Below, one piece after another: positions 27,870-37,080 of a stretch of 64,000 nt of DNA (its first letter is position 1; each line of letters opens with the position of its first letter). The stretch is from Mariniblastus fucicola (GTDB lineage Bacteria; Planctomycetota; Planctomycetia; Pirellulales; Pirellulaceae). The position numbers and the translations under genes are program-made. The notes below the pieces were generated by a model that was not told the DNA's origin, did not search any database, and saw nothing but the letters and a program-made list of their open reading frames with translations. The stretch lies in NCBI RefSeq assembly GCF_008087665.1, contig NZ_CP042912.1, positions 3,534,001 to 3,598,000 on the forward strand. Reading direction: 5' to 3'.

Positions 27870-30077
27870 ATGTCGACTTTGAAAGAACTGACCTTCGTCG
27901 ATCGCCATTGGGATGACTCCGTCGCAGAGAAGCTGTCGCCCGCAGAGCGATTGGCCTACCGTTCAAACTGTCTTGGTGCCGACCAGAGAATCACCAACAC
28001 CGGCGGCGGCAACACTTCGTCCAAGGTGCTTGAGAAAGACCCGTTGACCGGCGAAGAAACCGAAGTCCTGTGGGTGAAAGGTTCCGGTGGTGATTTGCGA
28101 ACGGCAAAGCTGGAAAACTTTGCATCACTTTACATGAGCAAACTGCTTGGGCTGATTCCGGTCTACGAAAATGCTCCGAATAACGGCCCAAAGACGCCCG
28201 CCGAAGACAACATGGTTGGACAGTTCCCACACTGTACGTTCAATCTCAACCCTCGCGCGAGCTCCATCGACACCCCTCTGCACGGCTTCCTTCCGGCTCG
28301 CCACGTCGATCACATGCACCCCAATAGCGTCATCGCCATCGCGGCTTGCGATCGCAGCAAGGAACTCACTGCGGAGATCTTCGGCGACGAAATCGGTTGG
28401 GTTCCATGGCTCCGTCCTGGATTCGAACTTGGCTTGATGATGAAGCGAGAAGTTGACGCCAACCCTTCGCTCAAAGGACTTGTCATGGGCCAACACGGCC
28501 TGATCAATTGGGCTGACGACGACAAAGAATGCTACGACTTGACGCTCCAGCTGATCGATAAAGCTGCGGCTTACATCGAATCAAAAGACAAAGGCGAACA
28601 AACGTTTGGTGGAACGAAGTACGAAACGTTGGGCGAAGAAAAGCGAAACGGGCTTTTGGTCGAACTTCTGCCTTGGCTTCGTGGTCAAGTCTGTCAGCAG
28701 AACAAATTCGTTGGAACGGTTGAAACCCGGGACGCAATCATGCGTTTTGTGAACTCTAAGGATGCACAGCGACTTGCAGAACTCGGCACAAGCTGCCCCG
28801 ATCACTTCCTTAGAACCAAGATCAAGCCGCTCTACGTCGACTGGGACGCCACGAAAACATCGGAAGACGATCCAAACGGGTTGAAATCACTTCAGGCCAT
28901 GCTTGAGTCTGGTCTTGAACAGTATCGCAAGGACTACGCGGCCTACTACGAGGCCTGCAAGCACGACAATTCGCCCGCGATGCGTGACCCGAATCCTACC
29001 GTCATTCTCATCCCTGGCGTTGGCATGATCGCATGGGGCAAAGACAAAAGCGAATCTCGCGTGACGGCAGAATTTTACAACTGTGCCGTTGAAGTGATGC
29101 GTGGCGCTGAGGCAATCGGAAACTACATTTCACTTCCAAAACAGGAAGCGTTCGACATCGAGTACTGGCTGCTCGAAGAAGCCAAGCTGAAACGCAAGCC
29201 ACCTGAAAAGGAAATGTCTCGAGACATCGTCCTTGTTGTTGGAGCCGGCAACGGAATCGGAAAAGAAGTGGCTCACCGACTGGCCAAGGAAGGCGCCCAT
29301 ATCGTCTGTGCGGACCTTTCAACTGAAGCTGCAGAGAAAACAGCCAGTGAGCTTTCGGAGATCTACGGACAAGGGATCGGCGTCGCTGGAACGGGGATCT
29401 CTGGATGTGGCCCGGCAATCGGTGCCACCGTCGACATCACCAATCGCGATTCCATCCGCGAAATGATCCAGCAAACATTGCTTGCTTACGGCGGTATCGA
29501 TCGAGTCATCGTCACTGCGGGGGTTTTCGTTGCTCCTGAACGCGATGGATCGCTCAGCGATGACAAATGGAAGTTTACTTTCGACGTCAACGTTCGCGGA
29601 AGCTACAACGTCGTCGACGAGTTCCGCAGCATCCTGAAAAGCCAGGGACTCAGTGCCGCCGTCGTTTTGACAACCAGCGTCAATGGCGTCGTTGGCAAGA
29701 AGGGCTCGGTTGCTTACGACACATCGAAAGCCGCTGCCAACCACCTTGTGCGTGAGCTTGCAATCGAGATGGCACCGCTGGTTCGAGTCAACGCCGTCGC
29801 ACCAGCAACCGTCGTGGCTGGAAGCACAATGTTTCCTCGTGACCGCGTAATAGCTTCGCTAACGAAGTACGACATCGAATTTGCGGAATCGGAATCTGAC
29901 GAGGAACTGCGAGACAAGTTGGCCAACTTTTACGCAAAAAGAACATTGACGCAGCAGCCCATTACACCAGCCGACCAAGCTGAAGCGATTTACTTTCTGG
30001 CCTCAAACAAGTCCAGCAAAACGACCGGGCAAATCATCAACGTCGACGGTGGACTGCACGAAGCGTTTCTTCGCTAA
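27870..30077 (+). CDS. rhaEW: Bifunctional rhamnulose-1-phosphate aldolase / short-chain dehydrogenase
   Basis: A 735-aa fusion. ATG 27870 was chosen (GAAGAG upstream). The N-terminal class II aldolase domain (about 20-430) has NTGGGNTSSK, the zinc-site HVDHMHPN (H145, H148) and GQHGLINW; it splits L-rhamnulose-1-phosphate to DHAP and L-lactaldehyde. The C-terminal SDR domain (about 450-735) has GAGNGIG (458-464) and the Y616-x3-K620 pair; in this family it oxidises lactaldehyde toward lactate. It completes the pathway begun by the isomerase, but the kinase step in between is not encoded nearby. The symbol follows the Bacillus enzyme of the same architecture. Confidence 0.94.
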   Translation: MSTLKELTFVDRHWDDSVAEKLSPAERLAYRSNCLGADQRITNTGGGNTSSKVLEKDPLTGEETEVLWVKGSGGDLRTAKLENFASLYMSKLLGLIPVYENAPNNGPKTPAEDNMVGQFPHCTFNLNPRASSIDTPLHGFLPARHVDHMHPNSVIAIAACDRSKELTAEIFGDEIGWVPWLRPGFELGLMMKREVDANPSLKGLVMGQHGLINWADDDKECYDLTLQLIDKAAAYIESKDKGEQTFGGTKYETLGEEKRNGLLVELLPWLRGQVCQQNKFVGTVETRDAIMRFVNSKDAQRLAELGTSCPDHFLRTKIKPLYVDWDATKTSEDDPNGLKSLQAMLESGLEQYRKDYAAYYEACKHDNSPAMRDPNPTVILIPGVGMIAWGKDKSESRVTAEFYNCAVEVMRGAEAIGNYISLPKQEAFDIEYWLLEEAKLKRKPPEKEMSRDIVLVVGAGNGIGKEVAHRLAKEGAHIVCADLSTEAAEKTASELSEIYGQGIGVAGTGISGCGPAIGATVDITNRDSIREMIQQTLLAYGGIDRVIVTAGVFVAPERDGSLSDDKWKFTFDVNVRGSYNVVDEFRSILKSQGLSAAVVLTTSVNGVVGKKGSVAYDTSKAAANHLVRELAIEMAPLVRVNAVAPATVVAGSTMFPRDRVIASLTKYDIEFAESESDEELRDKLANFYAKRTLTQQPITPADQAEAIYFLASNKSSKTTGQIINVDGGLHEAFLR

Positions 30078-30252
30078 GTAGTCAACACCATCGGGTTCCT
30101 GTTTCCAAAGCCCATTTTGACCGCGTTTAAGTCCACTCTTGAGATCTAGGGTCAGGTTTAACCGGGACGAAGATACTTGACCTTGCCCCTAAATCCTGAT
30201 CCATGCGGAGTGTGAAAAAAATTGTTAGTTTTCACAATCCAAGAGGATCAAA

Positions 30253-30519
30253 ATGAAGCGAAAAAGGTACACGGAAGAGCATATTGCATTTGCCCTTCGT
30301 CAGGGAGAATCGGGAACGCCCATTGCGGATATCGTTCGCAAGATGGGAATTACAGAACAGACTTACTATCGGTGGAAGAAGAAGTTCGCTGGGATGGGCG
30401 TTGCTGAAGTCCGGCGTTTGAAGCAACTTGAGGAAGAGAATCGAAAGCTGAAACAGCTCGTTGCTGACCTTAGCCTCGACAAGAAGATGCTTCAGGACGT
30501 TGTCCAGGGAAAGGTCTAA
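30253..30519 (+). CDS. IS3-family transposase OrfA
   Basis: An 88-aa helix-turn-helix protein: KRKRYTEEHIAFALRQGE, MGITEQTYYRWKKKFAG, then a leucine-zipper-like segment LEEENRKLKQLVADLSLDK. This is the OrfA type of the IS407 branch. The frame is intact, but the partner OrfB is not. Confidence 0.9.
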   Translation: MKRKRYTEEHIAFALRQGESGTPIADIVRKMGITEQTYYRWKKKFAGMGVAEVRRLKQLEEENRKLKQLVADLSLDKKMLQDVVQGKV

Positions 30520-31374
30520 AGCCCGATCGTCGGCGGACGATCGTTAAGAAGCTTAAGTTTCATATGAAGTTAGCGAACGCCGCGCACTGTTGGCGACTGG
30601 ATTTCCAAGTCCAACCACCGATACAAAAGTGTTAAAGATGATCGGGCAGATCTTCGTATCAAACTTCGTGATTTGGCCACGAGCCGTGTTCACTACGGCT
30701 ATCGCCGCCTTCATGTTCTCTTGCAACGAGAGGGTTGGAAGGTCAACCACAAACTGGTCTACCGGGTCTACAAGGAGGAAGGCCTGGCCATGCGTCGCAA
30801 GCGGCCTCGCCGTAACCGGAGCTGCCAGATTCGTGAAGGAAGAGCTTCTCCAACTCGTACTCGGTAGCGCTGGAGCATGGACTTCATGTCGGATCAGCTG
30901 TACTGTGGGCGTCGTTTTCGGCTTCTGACGTTGGTCGATAACTTTAGTCGAGTTAGCCTCGCGATCGAGTCAGGCCAAAGAATGACGGGCGACCATGTCG
31001 TTCAGATTCTGGAAAAAGTTTGCAAGGTTCACGGATTCCCTGAAGTGATTCAGGTGGACAATGGACCTGAGTTCATTTCCCAGAGTTTGGATTGGTGGGC
31101 ATACTGGAACAAGGTTAAGCTTGATTTCAGCCGTCCCGGCAAACCAACCGATAATGCCGTGATAGAGTCGTTCAATGGGCGTGTTCGGCAAGAATGCTTG
31201 AATCAGAACTGGTTCCTTTCCTTAGAGGATGCTCAGGAGAAACTTGAACAGAGGAGGAAAGACTACAACCAGAATCGACCGCATAGTAGCTTGGGTCAGC
31301 TGACTCCCAACGAGTTTGCGGCCCGGCAGTGTTCTCCGACTTCGGCTACGCCTCAGTCTCCGAACACTGCCTGA
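30516..31374 (+). pseudogene. IS3-family transposase OrfB, inactivated
   Basis: The reading frame changes at least twice in 30540-30600 (KPDRRRTIVKKLKF, then YEVSERRA, then KSNHRYKSVKDDRADL, each in a different frame). It then runs through SRVHYGYRRLHVLLQREGWK to an in-frame TAG at 30865-30867. The rve integrase domain follows in the same frame: MDFMSDQL, TLVDNFSR, VDNGPEF and NAVIESFNGRVRQECL give an apparently complete DDE set. The integrase half may persist, but a full-length transposase cannot be made. Confidence 0.85.
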
Positions 31375-31426
31375 GGGAAAGAAAAACTCACGCTCCAAGT
31401 GGACTCAATTCGGGGGCAAGGTCAAG

Positions 31427-31566
31427 GCTCAGTAGACTCTCATATCACATGGAACAACTTTTGGGGAGCAGGCCAGACCGTCTGGTCGCGTAGAAAGACG
31501 GAACTGAATACGGAAGCAACCAGCGCGCGTGTTCTGGAAAAGTTCGACGCTGACGCTTACCATTGA
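31427..31566 (+). pseudogene. 3' remnant of a gene cut by the IS element
   Basis: Directly after the IS right end one frame reads coding-like sequence, SVDSHITWNNFWGAGQ then TVWSRRKTELNTEATSARV then LEKFDADAYH, to TGA 31564-31566. No matching 5' part is seen left of the IS (30078-30175). The host gene therefore lost its front, probably with an IS-linked deletion. Family not recognised. Its position between the aldolase and the SDR suggests a lost rhamnose-locus gene. Confidence 0.6.
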
Positions 31567-31625
31567 GCGGCATGCCTTACCAAGAGCACAATAGCTTCTC
31601 CGAAGAACAAAATCAGGAAACAGGA

Positions 31626-32399
31626 ATGGAACGATTCAAGGAAAAAGTTGCCGTCGTAACCGGAGGCGGTTCGGGAATTGGCGCTGCAATCGCCACCCGC
31701 TTGGCAGCTGAGGGTGCTACCGTCGCGATCATCGAACTGGAAACTGAACGAGGCCAGGAAACCGTCGACGCTATCAAAGCGGCCGACGGGAGCGCCAGTG
31801 TTTTCGCTTGCGACGTCGGAAGCCATGACTCGGTCGTTAGCTGTTTCGCCAAAATCGAATCTGAATTCGGCCCTGTCAACATTCTGGTCAACAACGCGGG
31901 CATCGCTCATGTCGGCAATCTTTCCAATACAACCGAAGCTGACCTGGACCGCATCTATAAAGTCAATGTCAAAGGCGTTTACAACTGCATGTATGCTGCC
32001 ATTGGCGGCATGTTGAAACAGAAAGGCGGAGTCATCCTGAACCTTGCCTCGATTGCGTCCAAACTGGGTATCCTCGACCGATTCGCGTATTCGATGAGCA
32101 AAGGAGCCGTGTTCACGATGACCCTTTCGGTCGCTCGGGATTACGTCGACAAAAACATTCGCTGCAACTGCATTTGCCCAGCCCGTGTCCATACTCCTTT
32201 TGTCGACAACTTCATCGCACAAAACTATCCAGGGGAAGAGGAAGCAGTCTTTCAAAAGCTTTCCGAGTATCAACCTCTGGGACGCATGGGACAACCATCG
32301 GAGATTGCTTCGCTGGTCGCCTATCTGTGCTCCGACGAAGCAGCTTTCATCACGGGCGCCGCCTACGACATCGACGGCGGTGTCACGCAACTGCGTTAG
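31626..32399 (+). CDS. SDR-family oxidoreductase
   Basis: A 257-aa classical SDR. ATG 31626 was chosen (AGGA upstream). It has TGGGSGIG for NAD(P) binding, NNAG, the catalytic Y155-x3-K159 (YSMSK), and a C-terminal DIDGG. It resembles sugar-acid or sugar dehydrogenases of the 2-keto-3-deoxy-L-fuconate/rhamnonate type. A role with rhamnose or its lactaldehyde product is inferred from the neighbours. The start lies 60 bp after the severed gene remnant, so its original promoter may have been removed by the IS event. Confidence 0.85.
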   Translation: MERFKEKVAVVTGGGSGIGAAIATRLAAEGATVAIIELETERGQETVDAIKAADGSASVFACDVGSHDSVVSCFAKIESEFGPVNILVNNAGIAHVGNLSNTTEADLDRIYKVNVKGVYNCMYAAIGGMLKQKGGVILNLASIASKLGILDRFAYSMSKGAVFTMTLSVARDYVDKNIRCNCICPARVHTPFVDNFIAQNYPGEEEAVFQKLSEYQPLGRMGQPSEIASLVAYLCSDEAAFITGAAYDIDGGVTQLR

Positions 32400-32571
32400 C
32401 TTGCAATCAAACGAAACAGTGAAGTAGTTAGGTCGATTTACTCGCGTGTCGCCACCTTCGTTTTCGGTTTCGAGTTGGACGTCAAAGTTGCGAAACGCCG
32501 CCAGATCGTAGCTTCAGATTTCCGAGTCAGCGGCTTGCGTACGCGTTTGAACAATCACGGTGAATTAACGA

Positions 32572-33777
32572 ATGATCAACGCGACGATTATCATCACGGC
32601 AGCCTTGCTTGGGGCTTACCTTGCGTTTTCGAGGCGACTTTCGCAGTCATCGAGCTGGCAAGCGATTGTGACTCCACTGGCGTCGATCATGGGAAGCGGA
32701 TTTCTGGTCAGCGCACCACTTTTAGCTGGCGTTGTCGGCAATCTGGCAGTCATTTGCATGGCTGTGCTATTGGTTCTCGCTTTCGCGATCGGTGAAGCAA
32801 TTCGCTTCAACATAAAACACTTCGAACCGATTGAAAACGAACAGGGCCTTGCTCAGACGATCGCCTTTCTATCGCGGATCGTGCTGGCGGCCGCCTATTT
32901 CATTTCGGTGACGTACTACCTTCAACTCCTCGCGGCATTCGTCCTCAACGCTTTCCACATCGACAATCAACTTGTCGCTCATTGCATCACGACTGCCTTA
33001 CTGGTGATCATTAGCGGTATCGGAATGTGGAAGGGTCTTGAAATGTTGGAGGGCGTAGAGAAGTATGCGGTGGCGATGAACCTTGGCATGATCGGCGCAC
33101 TGTTGGTCGCATTGGGGATCTACAATGCAAACCTTCTGATTGGCGGGCAATGGAAGCTGCCAGACATCTCGTCCGTGATCGATTTGAAGGACGCGAGGGT
33201 GTTGCTTGGATTGCTGATTGTCGTGCAGGGTTTTGAGACATCGCGTTATATGGGCAACGAGCACCCGGCAGAGCAGCGAATCTCAACGATGCGAACCGCA
33301 CAGCTGATTGCAGCCATGATTTATGTCGTCTTTATTGGATTGACGACGGTGCTGTTTCATGAAGGCTTAGGATCCGACGTAACCGCCATTATCGCAATGA
33401 CGGCGCCGGTAGCGACGATCTTGCCAATATTGCTTTCCGCGGCAGCTATCGGCAGTCAGTTCAGCGCCTCTGTGGCGGATACCGAAGGCTGCGGCGGACT
33501 GGTAGGAGTCATCACTCACCACAAATTGCCAACACGATTCTCCTATCTGTTGATTCTTCTGGTGACAGTGTTCATTACCTGGGAGACGAACGTCAACGAG
33601 ATCATTGCCTATGCCTCTCGGGCGTTTGCTCTGTACTACATGTTGCAATGCGCCGTAGCACTGGTCATCGTCTGGCAGGTCACGTCCATTCCCAAACGTG
33701 TCGCTCGGATTTTCATGTTCTCGATGTTGTCCGCCGTTTGTCTGCTCGTTTTTGCACTTGGAATCCCGTCGGGCTAG
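32572..33777 (+). CDS. APC-like multi-pass membrane transporter, substrate unknown
   Basis: A 401-aa protein with about 11-12 hydrophobic segments starting at residue 4. The conserved-looking stretches IMGSGFLVSAPLLAG and VVQGFETSRYMGNEHP suggest an amino acid/polyamine/organocation-type transporter. No substrate motif recognised. It ends the plus-strand block that begins at the rhamnose genes. The start lacks a good ribosome binding site. Confidence 0.7.
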   Translation: MINATIIITAALLGAYLAFSRRLSQSSSWQAIVTPLASIMGSGFLVSAPLLAGVVGNLAVICMAVLLVLAFAIGEAIRFNIKHFEPIENEQGLAQTIAFLSRIVLAAAYFISVTYYLQLLAAFVLNAFHIDNQLVAHCITTALLVIISGIGMWKGLEMLEGVEKYAVAMNLGMIGALLVALGIYNANLLIGGQWKLPDISSVIDLKDARVLLGLLIVVQGFETSRYMGNEHPAEQRISTMRTAQLIAAMIYVVFIGLTTVLFHEGLGSDVTAIIAMTAPVATILPILLSAAAIGSQFSASVADTEGCGGLVGVITHHKLPTRFSYLLILLVTVFITWETNVNEIIAYASRAFALYYMLQCAVALVIVWQVTSIPKRVARIFMFSMLSAVCLLVFALGIPSG

Positions 33778-33869
33778 GCACGTCAGCCACAGGTGGACAC
33801 AAGTTTCACATCTGCCAACATTTGCAAAATCGCGGGCGCGACGGTGGCCAAAATCGAGAGGGCTTGCGG

Positions 33870-35465
33870 TCAGTCTGCTTTGCTGGAGTTCTCAGGTTTC
33901 ACTTTGACTTCCATTTCCTCCGCCCACGCAAACCAGTCTTTCGCCATTGCCGCGACGCGATCTGGATGCTCTTTGGCCAAGTCCTTCACTTCGCAACGAT
34001 CGTTCGCGATGTTGTACAGTTCCCACTTTTTGTCGGGATTGAGCTTGTCCCAAACCAGTTTCCAATCCCCTTGCCGGATGGCGCGGTTCTTGGACCAATA
34101 CCAGGCCAGCTGCTGATGTCCTTCGCGTTGTTTCCCCTGTAGCAACGGCAGCATACTGATTCCTTCGACGGGAAGAATCTCGTGCCCGTCAAATGTTTGC
34201 GGATACTCTGTGCCCGCGAGTTCCACGAACGTGGGCATCAAGTCAATGATGTGAGCGACATCGCGATTGATCGAGTTCGCGGGAATCGAATCTGGCCACC
34301 AGGCGATCATCGGCGTCGTCACGCCGCCCTCATGCAGCCACGTTTTGTAACGCCTGAACGGAGCATTCTGCGCCCACCCCCACGCCGGGCCGACCGCTAC
34401 GTAGTCTTCCTTGGGACCCGGATTGCGTTTGGCCGGATCGCGTCCGCCGGGTTCTTCCGCACATCCACCGTTGTCTGACAGGAAAAGAACTAGCGTGTCT
34501 TTGTCGTGGCCGGTCTCCTCCAGCGTCTTCAGAACACGGCCGATATTTTGATCCATCGAATCAATCATGGCAGCGTAAACCGCCATGCGATGATCCTCGA
34601 AATCCTGATCAGCGGACTCCCAGGAGTACGATCGCGAATCGCTTTCGGTCAGGCTCCACGCATCAGACACAAGCCCCATCGCTTGTTGTCGCTTCCAACG
34701 ATCCTTTCGCATTTGCCCCCAGCCCATTTTGAATTTACCGCGGTACTTCGCAATGTCTGCAGGCTTGGCGTGCAAAGGGTAGTGCGGGCAGGTGTAAGTC
34801 AAATGCACGAAGAAAGGCTGCTTGGCGTCGTCCGCATTGTGGATCGCTTTGATGGCGTGATCCGTGAACGCGTCGGTCGTGTAGTAGTTCTCCGGGAACT
34901 CGTGTAGCGGCGTATCGTTGATCGCAAAATTGCGAACGCGGCCGCCCTTGTATTTGGGATCGGGCTGACGCGGGTTGAAGAAGTTACAGCACCCGTCGAG
35001 CAAACCGTAAAACGATTGAAATCCGCGATAGTAAGGATGGGTGTCTTTGCCGTCTCCGAGATGCCATTTCCCAGAGAGCGTCGTTTTGTATCCGGCCGCT
35101 GACATGACCTCGCCGATCGTCACCATGTTGCGTCGCAAGTGAGTTTTGCCGAATCGCGGATACAGTCCGGTCACGATCGAGGCCCGAGTCGTCGTGCACT
35201 TGGCGTTGTTATAGAACTGCGTGAAGCGCATGCCTTCGTTGGCCAGTCGATCGATGTTCGGCGTCATGACTTCTCCACCGTAGCAACCGATATCGGAAAA
35301 GCCCATGTCATCGCACATGATCAGGACGATGTTCGGATTGGACTGCCTTGAGGACTCCGGCGATTCGGCGCGAGCTTGCTCCACAACCGCGAATACCGTG
35401 ATGGCCAACAACAGCGGCAAGAGTCTGGCTGCGAAATGTGAACGTGTTTTCATAGAATTATTCAT
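33870..35465 (-). CDS. Arylsulfatase-like sulfatase with CTTTR signature
   Basis: A 531-aa exported sulfatase (signal peptide ending ARA, or start at the second Met, 35453). Motifs: PNIVLIMCDDMGFSDIGCYG, then C90-T-T-T-R followed by ASIVTGLYP, SGKWHLGD, HLTYTCPHYPLHAK and FLSDNGGCAEEPGGRD. The formylglycine Cys and Arg are present but the Pro of CxPxR is Thr. The overall length and motifs are those of the arylsulfatase A branch. It converges on the transporter gene with a 92-bp gap. Probably periplasmic; substrate unknown. Confidence 0.92.
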   Translation of the reverse strand: MNNSMKTRSHFAARLLPLLLAITVFAVVEQARAESPESSRQSNPNIVLIMCDDMGFSDIGCYGGEVMTPNIDRLANEGMRFTQFYNNAKCTTTRASIVTGLYPRFGKTHLRRNMVTIGEVMSAAGYKTTLSGKWHLGDGKDTHPYYRGFQSFYGLLDGCCNFFNPRQPDPKYKGGRVRNFAINDTPLHEFPENYYTTDAFTDHAIKAIHNADDAKQPFFVHLTYTCPHYPLHAKPADIAKYRGKFKMGWGQMRKDRWKRQQAMGLVSDAWSLTESDSRSYSWESADQDFEDHRMAVYAAMIDSMDQNIGRVLKTLEETGHDKDTLVLFLSDNGGCAEEPGGRDPAKRNPGPKEDYVAVGPAWGWAQNAPFRRYKTWLHEGGVTTPMIAWWPDSIPANSINRDVAHIIDLMPTFVELAGTEYPQTFDGHEILPVEGISMLPLLQGKQREGHQQLAWYWSKNRAIRQGDWKLVWDKLNPDKKWELYNIANDRCEVKDLAKEHPDRVAAMAKDWFAWAEEMEVKVKPENSSKAD

Positions 35466-35936
35466 AGTTCAATAAACTGACTTGCGTTCGCTGGCGTTGG
35501 ACATCGTCGCCTTTCGCAGACCGGCGGCCATTTTACTCGCAAACTCTTATTCCCGGCGAAGGCAAGTGCGATCCCAGAATCCAATTCTGGCTGCATCTTT
35601 GAGACGAAAAAGATGGCCGTTTGTCAAAAGTCTGAATCAGCGAAATCCGGCGTCGTCTCAAACGTTCGCCACCGCGACTTCACAATTTCTTCATTCTATC
35701 TGCGGTCGAACTCGAAGGCCACATTGAGTTGTCGCAAAGACGGCACCGGTCTCAAACATGTTCGACACCTAAATCTTGCGTGACAACTGGAGTAGCACAA
35801 GATATCGAAACGACAATATTCGGTTGGTTAATAAATGATGAATTTGGTTTTCCTAACAATCAACGATGGCTGTCGCGAAGACCGCTACGATGTCAGATCG
35901 CTTTTCTCAACCTAAAATTTAATCGGGAAATACATC
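35466..35936. other. 471-bp divergent gap
   Basis: Lies between a minus-strand sulfatase and a plus-strand exported protein. The last 150 bp are AT-rich, as expected for a promoter. No gene, hairpin or repeat recognised. Confidence 0.45.
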
Positions 35937-36932
35937 ATGAGACATCTACTTTTTACCATTGCGATTGCTCTTCTTTCGCTGGCTCAAACAGCGAAAGGAT
36001 TGGAAGCACAGACCATCGTCGCCAGTGAAGATTTTGACGGAGGCGCAACCAACCTGATTTCCAGCAATGTGCCGACAGAAGATGGCGGCGGCGGTGACAC
36101 GTTCGCAGTCGGCGCAACCGCAGCATGGCCGACGACAGGTGGTACTCCGTTTGCGATCGCGGACAACACGGTTGGTGACGTCGGGGATTCGGGCTTCTTT
36201 GAAGCTGACAACGAGGGCATTTTTGGAGTCAACTCAGACTTCACGAATATGTTTCTGGGCATTTCTGACAGTGACGATATCGGCGACGTGACTGCCGAGT
36301 GGCAGTTTGACATTTCTTCCGCCGGCAGTTCTCCGCTCTCACTCAGCGTGGACATTGGGTCAATGGAAGGCAGCGATTTCGCATACAGTGCGGACACCGT
36401 TTTGAGGTTCGAAGCTTCGATCGATGGAGGGGTGTCTCAGGTCGTGTTCGACATCGTGGCCGATCCTGCGGGTAACGGGTACACGTATCGTGCCCTGGAC
36501 AACGGCGTCGAGGTCGTAGCCAACGACAATGCGTTGAGCGTCACTGGTGACAACACGGTGACGAAGTTCCTCGCGAATGACGGGACTGCCGCGGCCGATC
36601 TGTTCGTCGACAAGTCACTTGCATCTGATGGAACGTTGGACACGTTCACAACTGCGATCGATGGTGCCGGTAGCACGCTGACGATCACGCTGACGGCAAA
36701 CGTCCCGTTCGAAGCAATTGCTTTCGATAACCTCGCGGTTTCGGTTCCGGAAGATACGACGATCAAGGGTGACGGCGACGGCGATGGAGACGTCGACTTC
36801 GTTGACCTCGATCTGTTTGCAAACGTCCTGTTCGGAACATCTCCTTACGATGCCGTCTTCGATTTTGATGAAGATGCAGACGTTGATTTCGTCGACCTTG
36901 ACTTGTTTGCCAACGTTCTGTTTGGCCTCTAG
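35937..36932 (+). CDS. Exported protein with dockerin-like C-terminal repeat
   Basis: A 331-aa protein with signal peptide (cleavage near 24), an Asp/Gly-rich beta-sandwich (about 30-270) of unknown family, and a C-terminal dockerin-like tail. The tail has two copies of DVDFVDLDLFANVLFG (about 285-302 and 314-331) led by Ca-binding-type GDGDGDGD and DFDEDA. The two copies differ at codon wobble positions, so the duplication is old or selected. Likely a surface or secreted Ca-dependent assembly protein; no enzyme motif seen. Confidence 0.8.
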   Translation: MRHLLFTIAIALLSLAQTAKGLEAQTIVASEDFDGGATNLISSNVPTEDGGGGDTFAVGATAAWPTTGGTPFAIADNTVGDVGDSGFFEADNEGIFGVNSDFTNMFLGISDSDDIGDVTAEWQFDISSAGSSPLSLSVDIGSMEGSDFAYSADTVLRFEASIDGGVSQVVFDIVADPAGNGYTYRALDNGVEVVANDNALSVTGDNTVTKFLANDGTAAADLFVDKSLASDGTLDTFTTAIDGAGSTLTITLTANVPFEAIAFDNLAVSVPEDTTIKGDGDGDGDVDFVDLDLFANVLFGTSPYDAVFDFDEDADVDFVDLDLFANVLFGL

Positions 36933-36965
36933 TGGTTCGTCATCGCTGAATTTAAGGTTGCCGTG

Positions 36966-37002
36966 TTTACGCTTGCGCAGAGTTCACGGGCGCAAGCGTA
37001 AA
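36966..37002. repeat. Perfect 12-bp inverted repeat
   Basis: TTTACGCTTGCG (36966-36977) and CGCAAGCGTAAA (36991-37002) around a 13-nt loop. It can fold in either strand and lies 34 bp after a stop codon, but no T run follows. Similar in theme to the other GCAAGCG-rich intergenic palindromes. Confidence 0.7.
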
Positions 37003-37080
37003 CCTGGGCACCCGATCCATTTGCCCATCAGTTCGCGGCTGGTGGCACCGCAAAATTGCAATAATGAGAAGAGTATCGCT

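Larger units (their letters stand above)
30176..31426 (+). mobile_element. Decayed IS3-family (IS407-like) insertion sequence
   Basis: About 1.25 kb bounded by 14-bp terminal inverted repeats: CTTGACCTTGCCCC at 30176-30189 and its complement at 31413-31426. It carries orfA and a broken orfB. Flanks show no target duplication (GATA against GCTC), consistent with deletion or recombination after insertion. Confidence 0.85.

Noticed and set aside
30172-31430. Target-site duplication of the first IS3 element
   Set aside because: Flanking bases GATA and GCTC do not match; none can be claimed.
36718-37080. N-terminal extension of the phosphoesterase overlapping the dockerin protein gene
   Set aside because: It reads the preceding gene in another frame; ATG 37081 has a ribosome binding site and a signal peptide.
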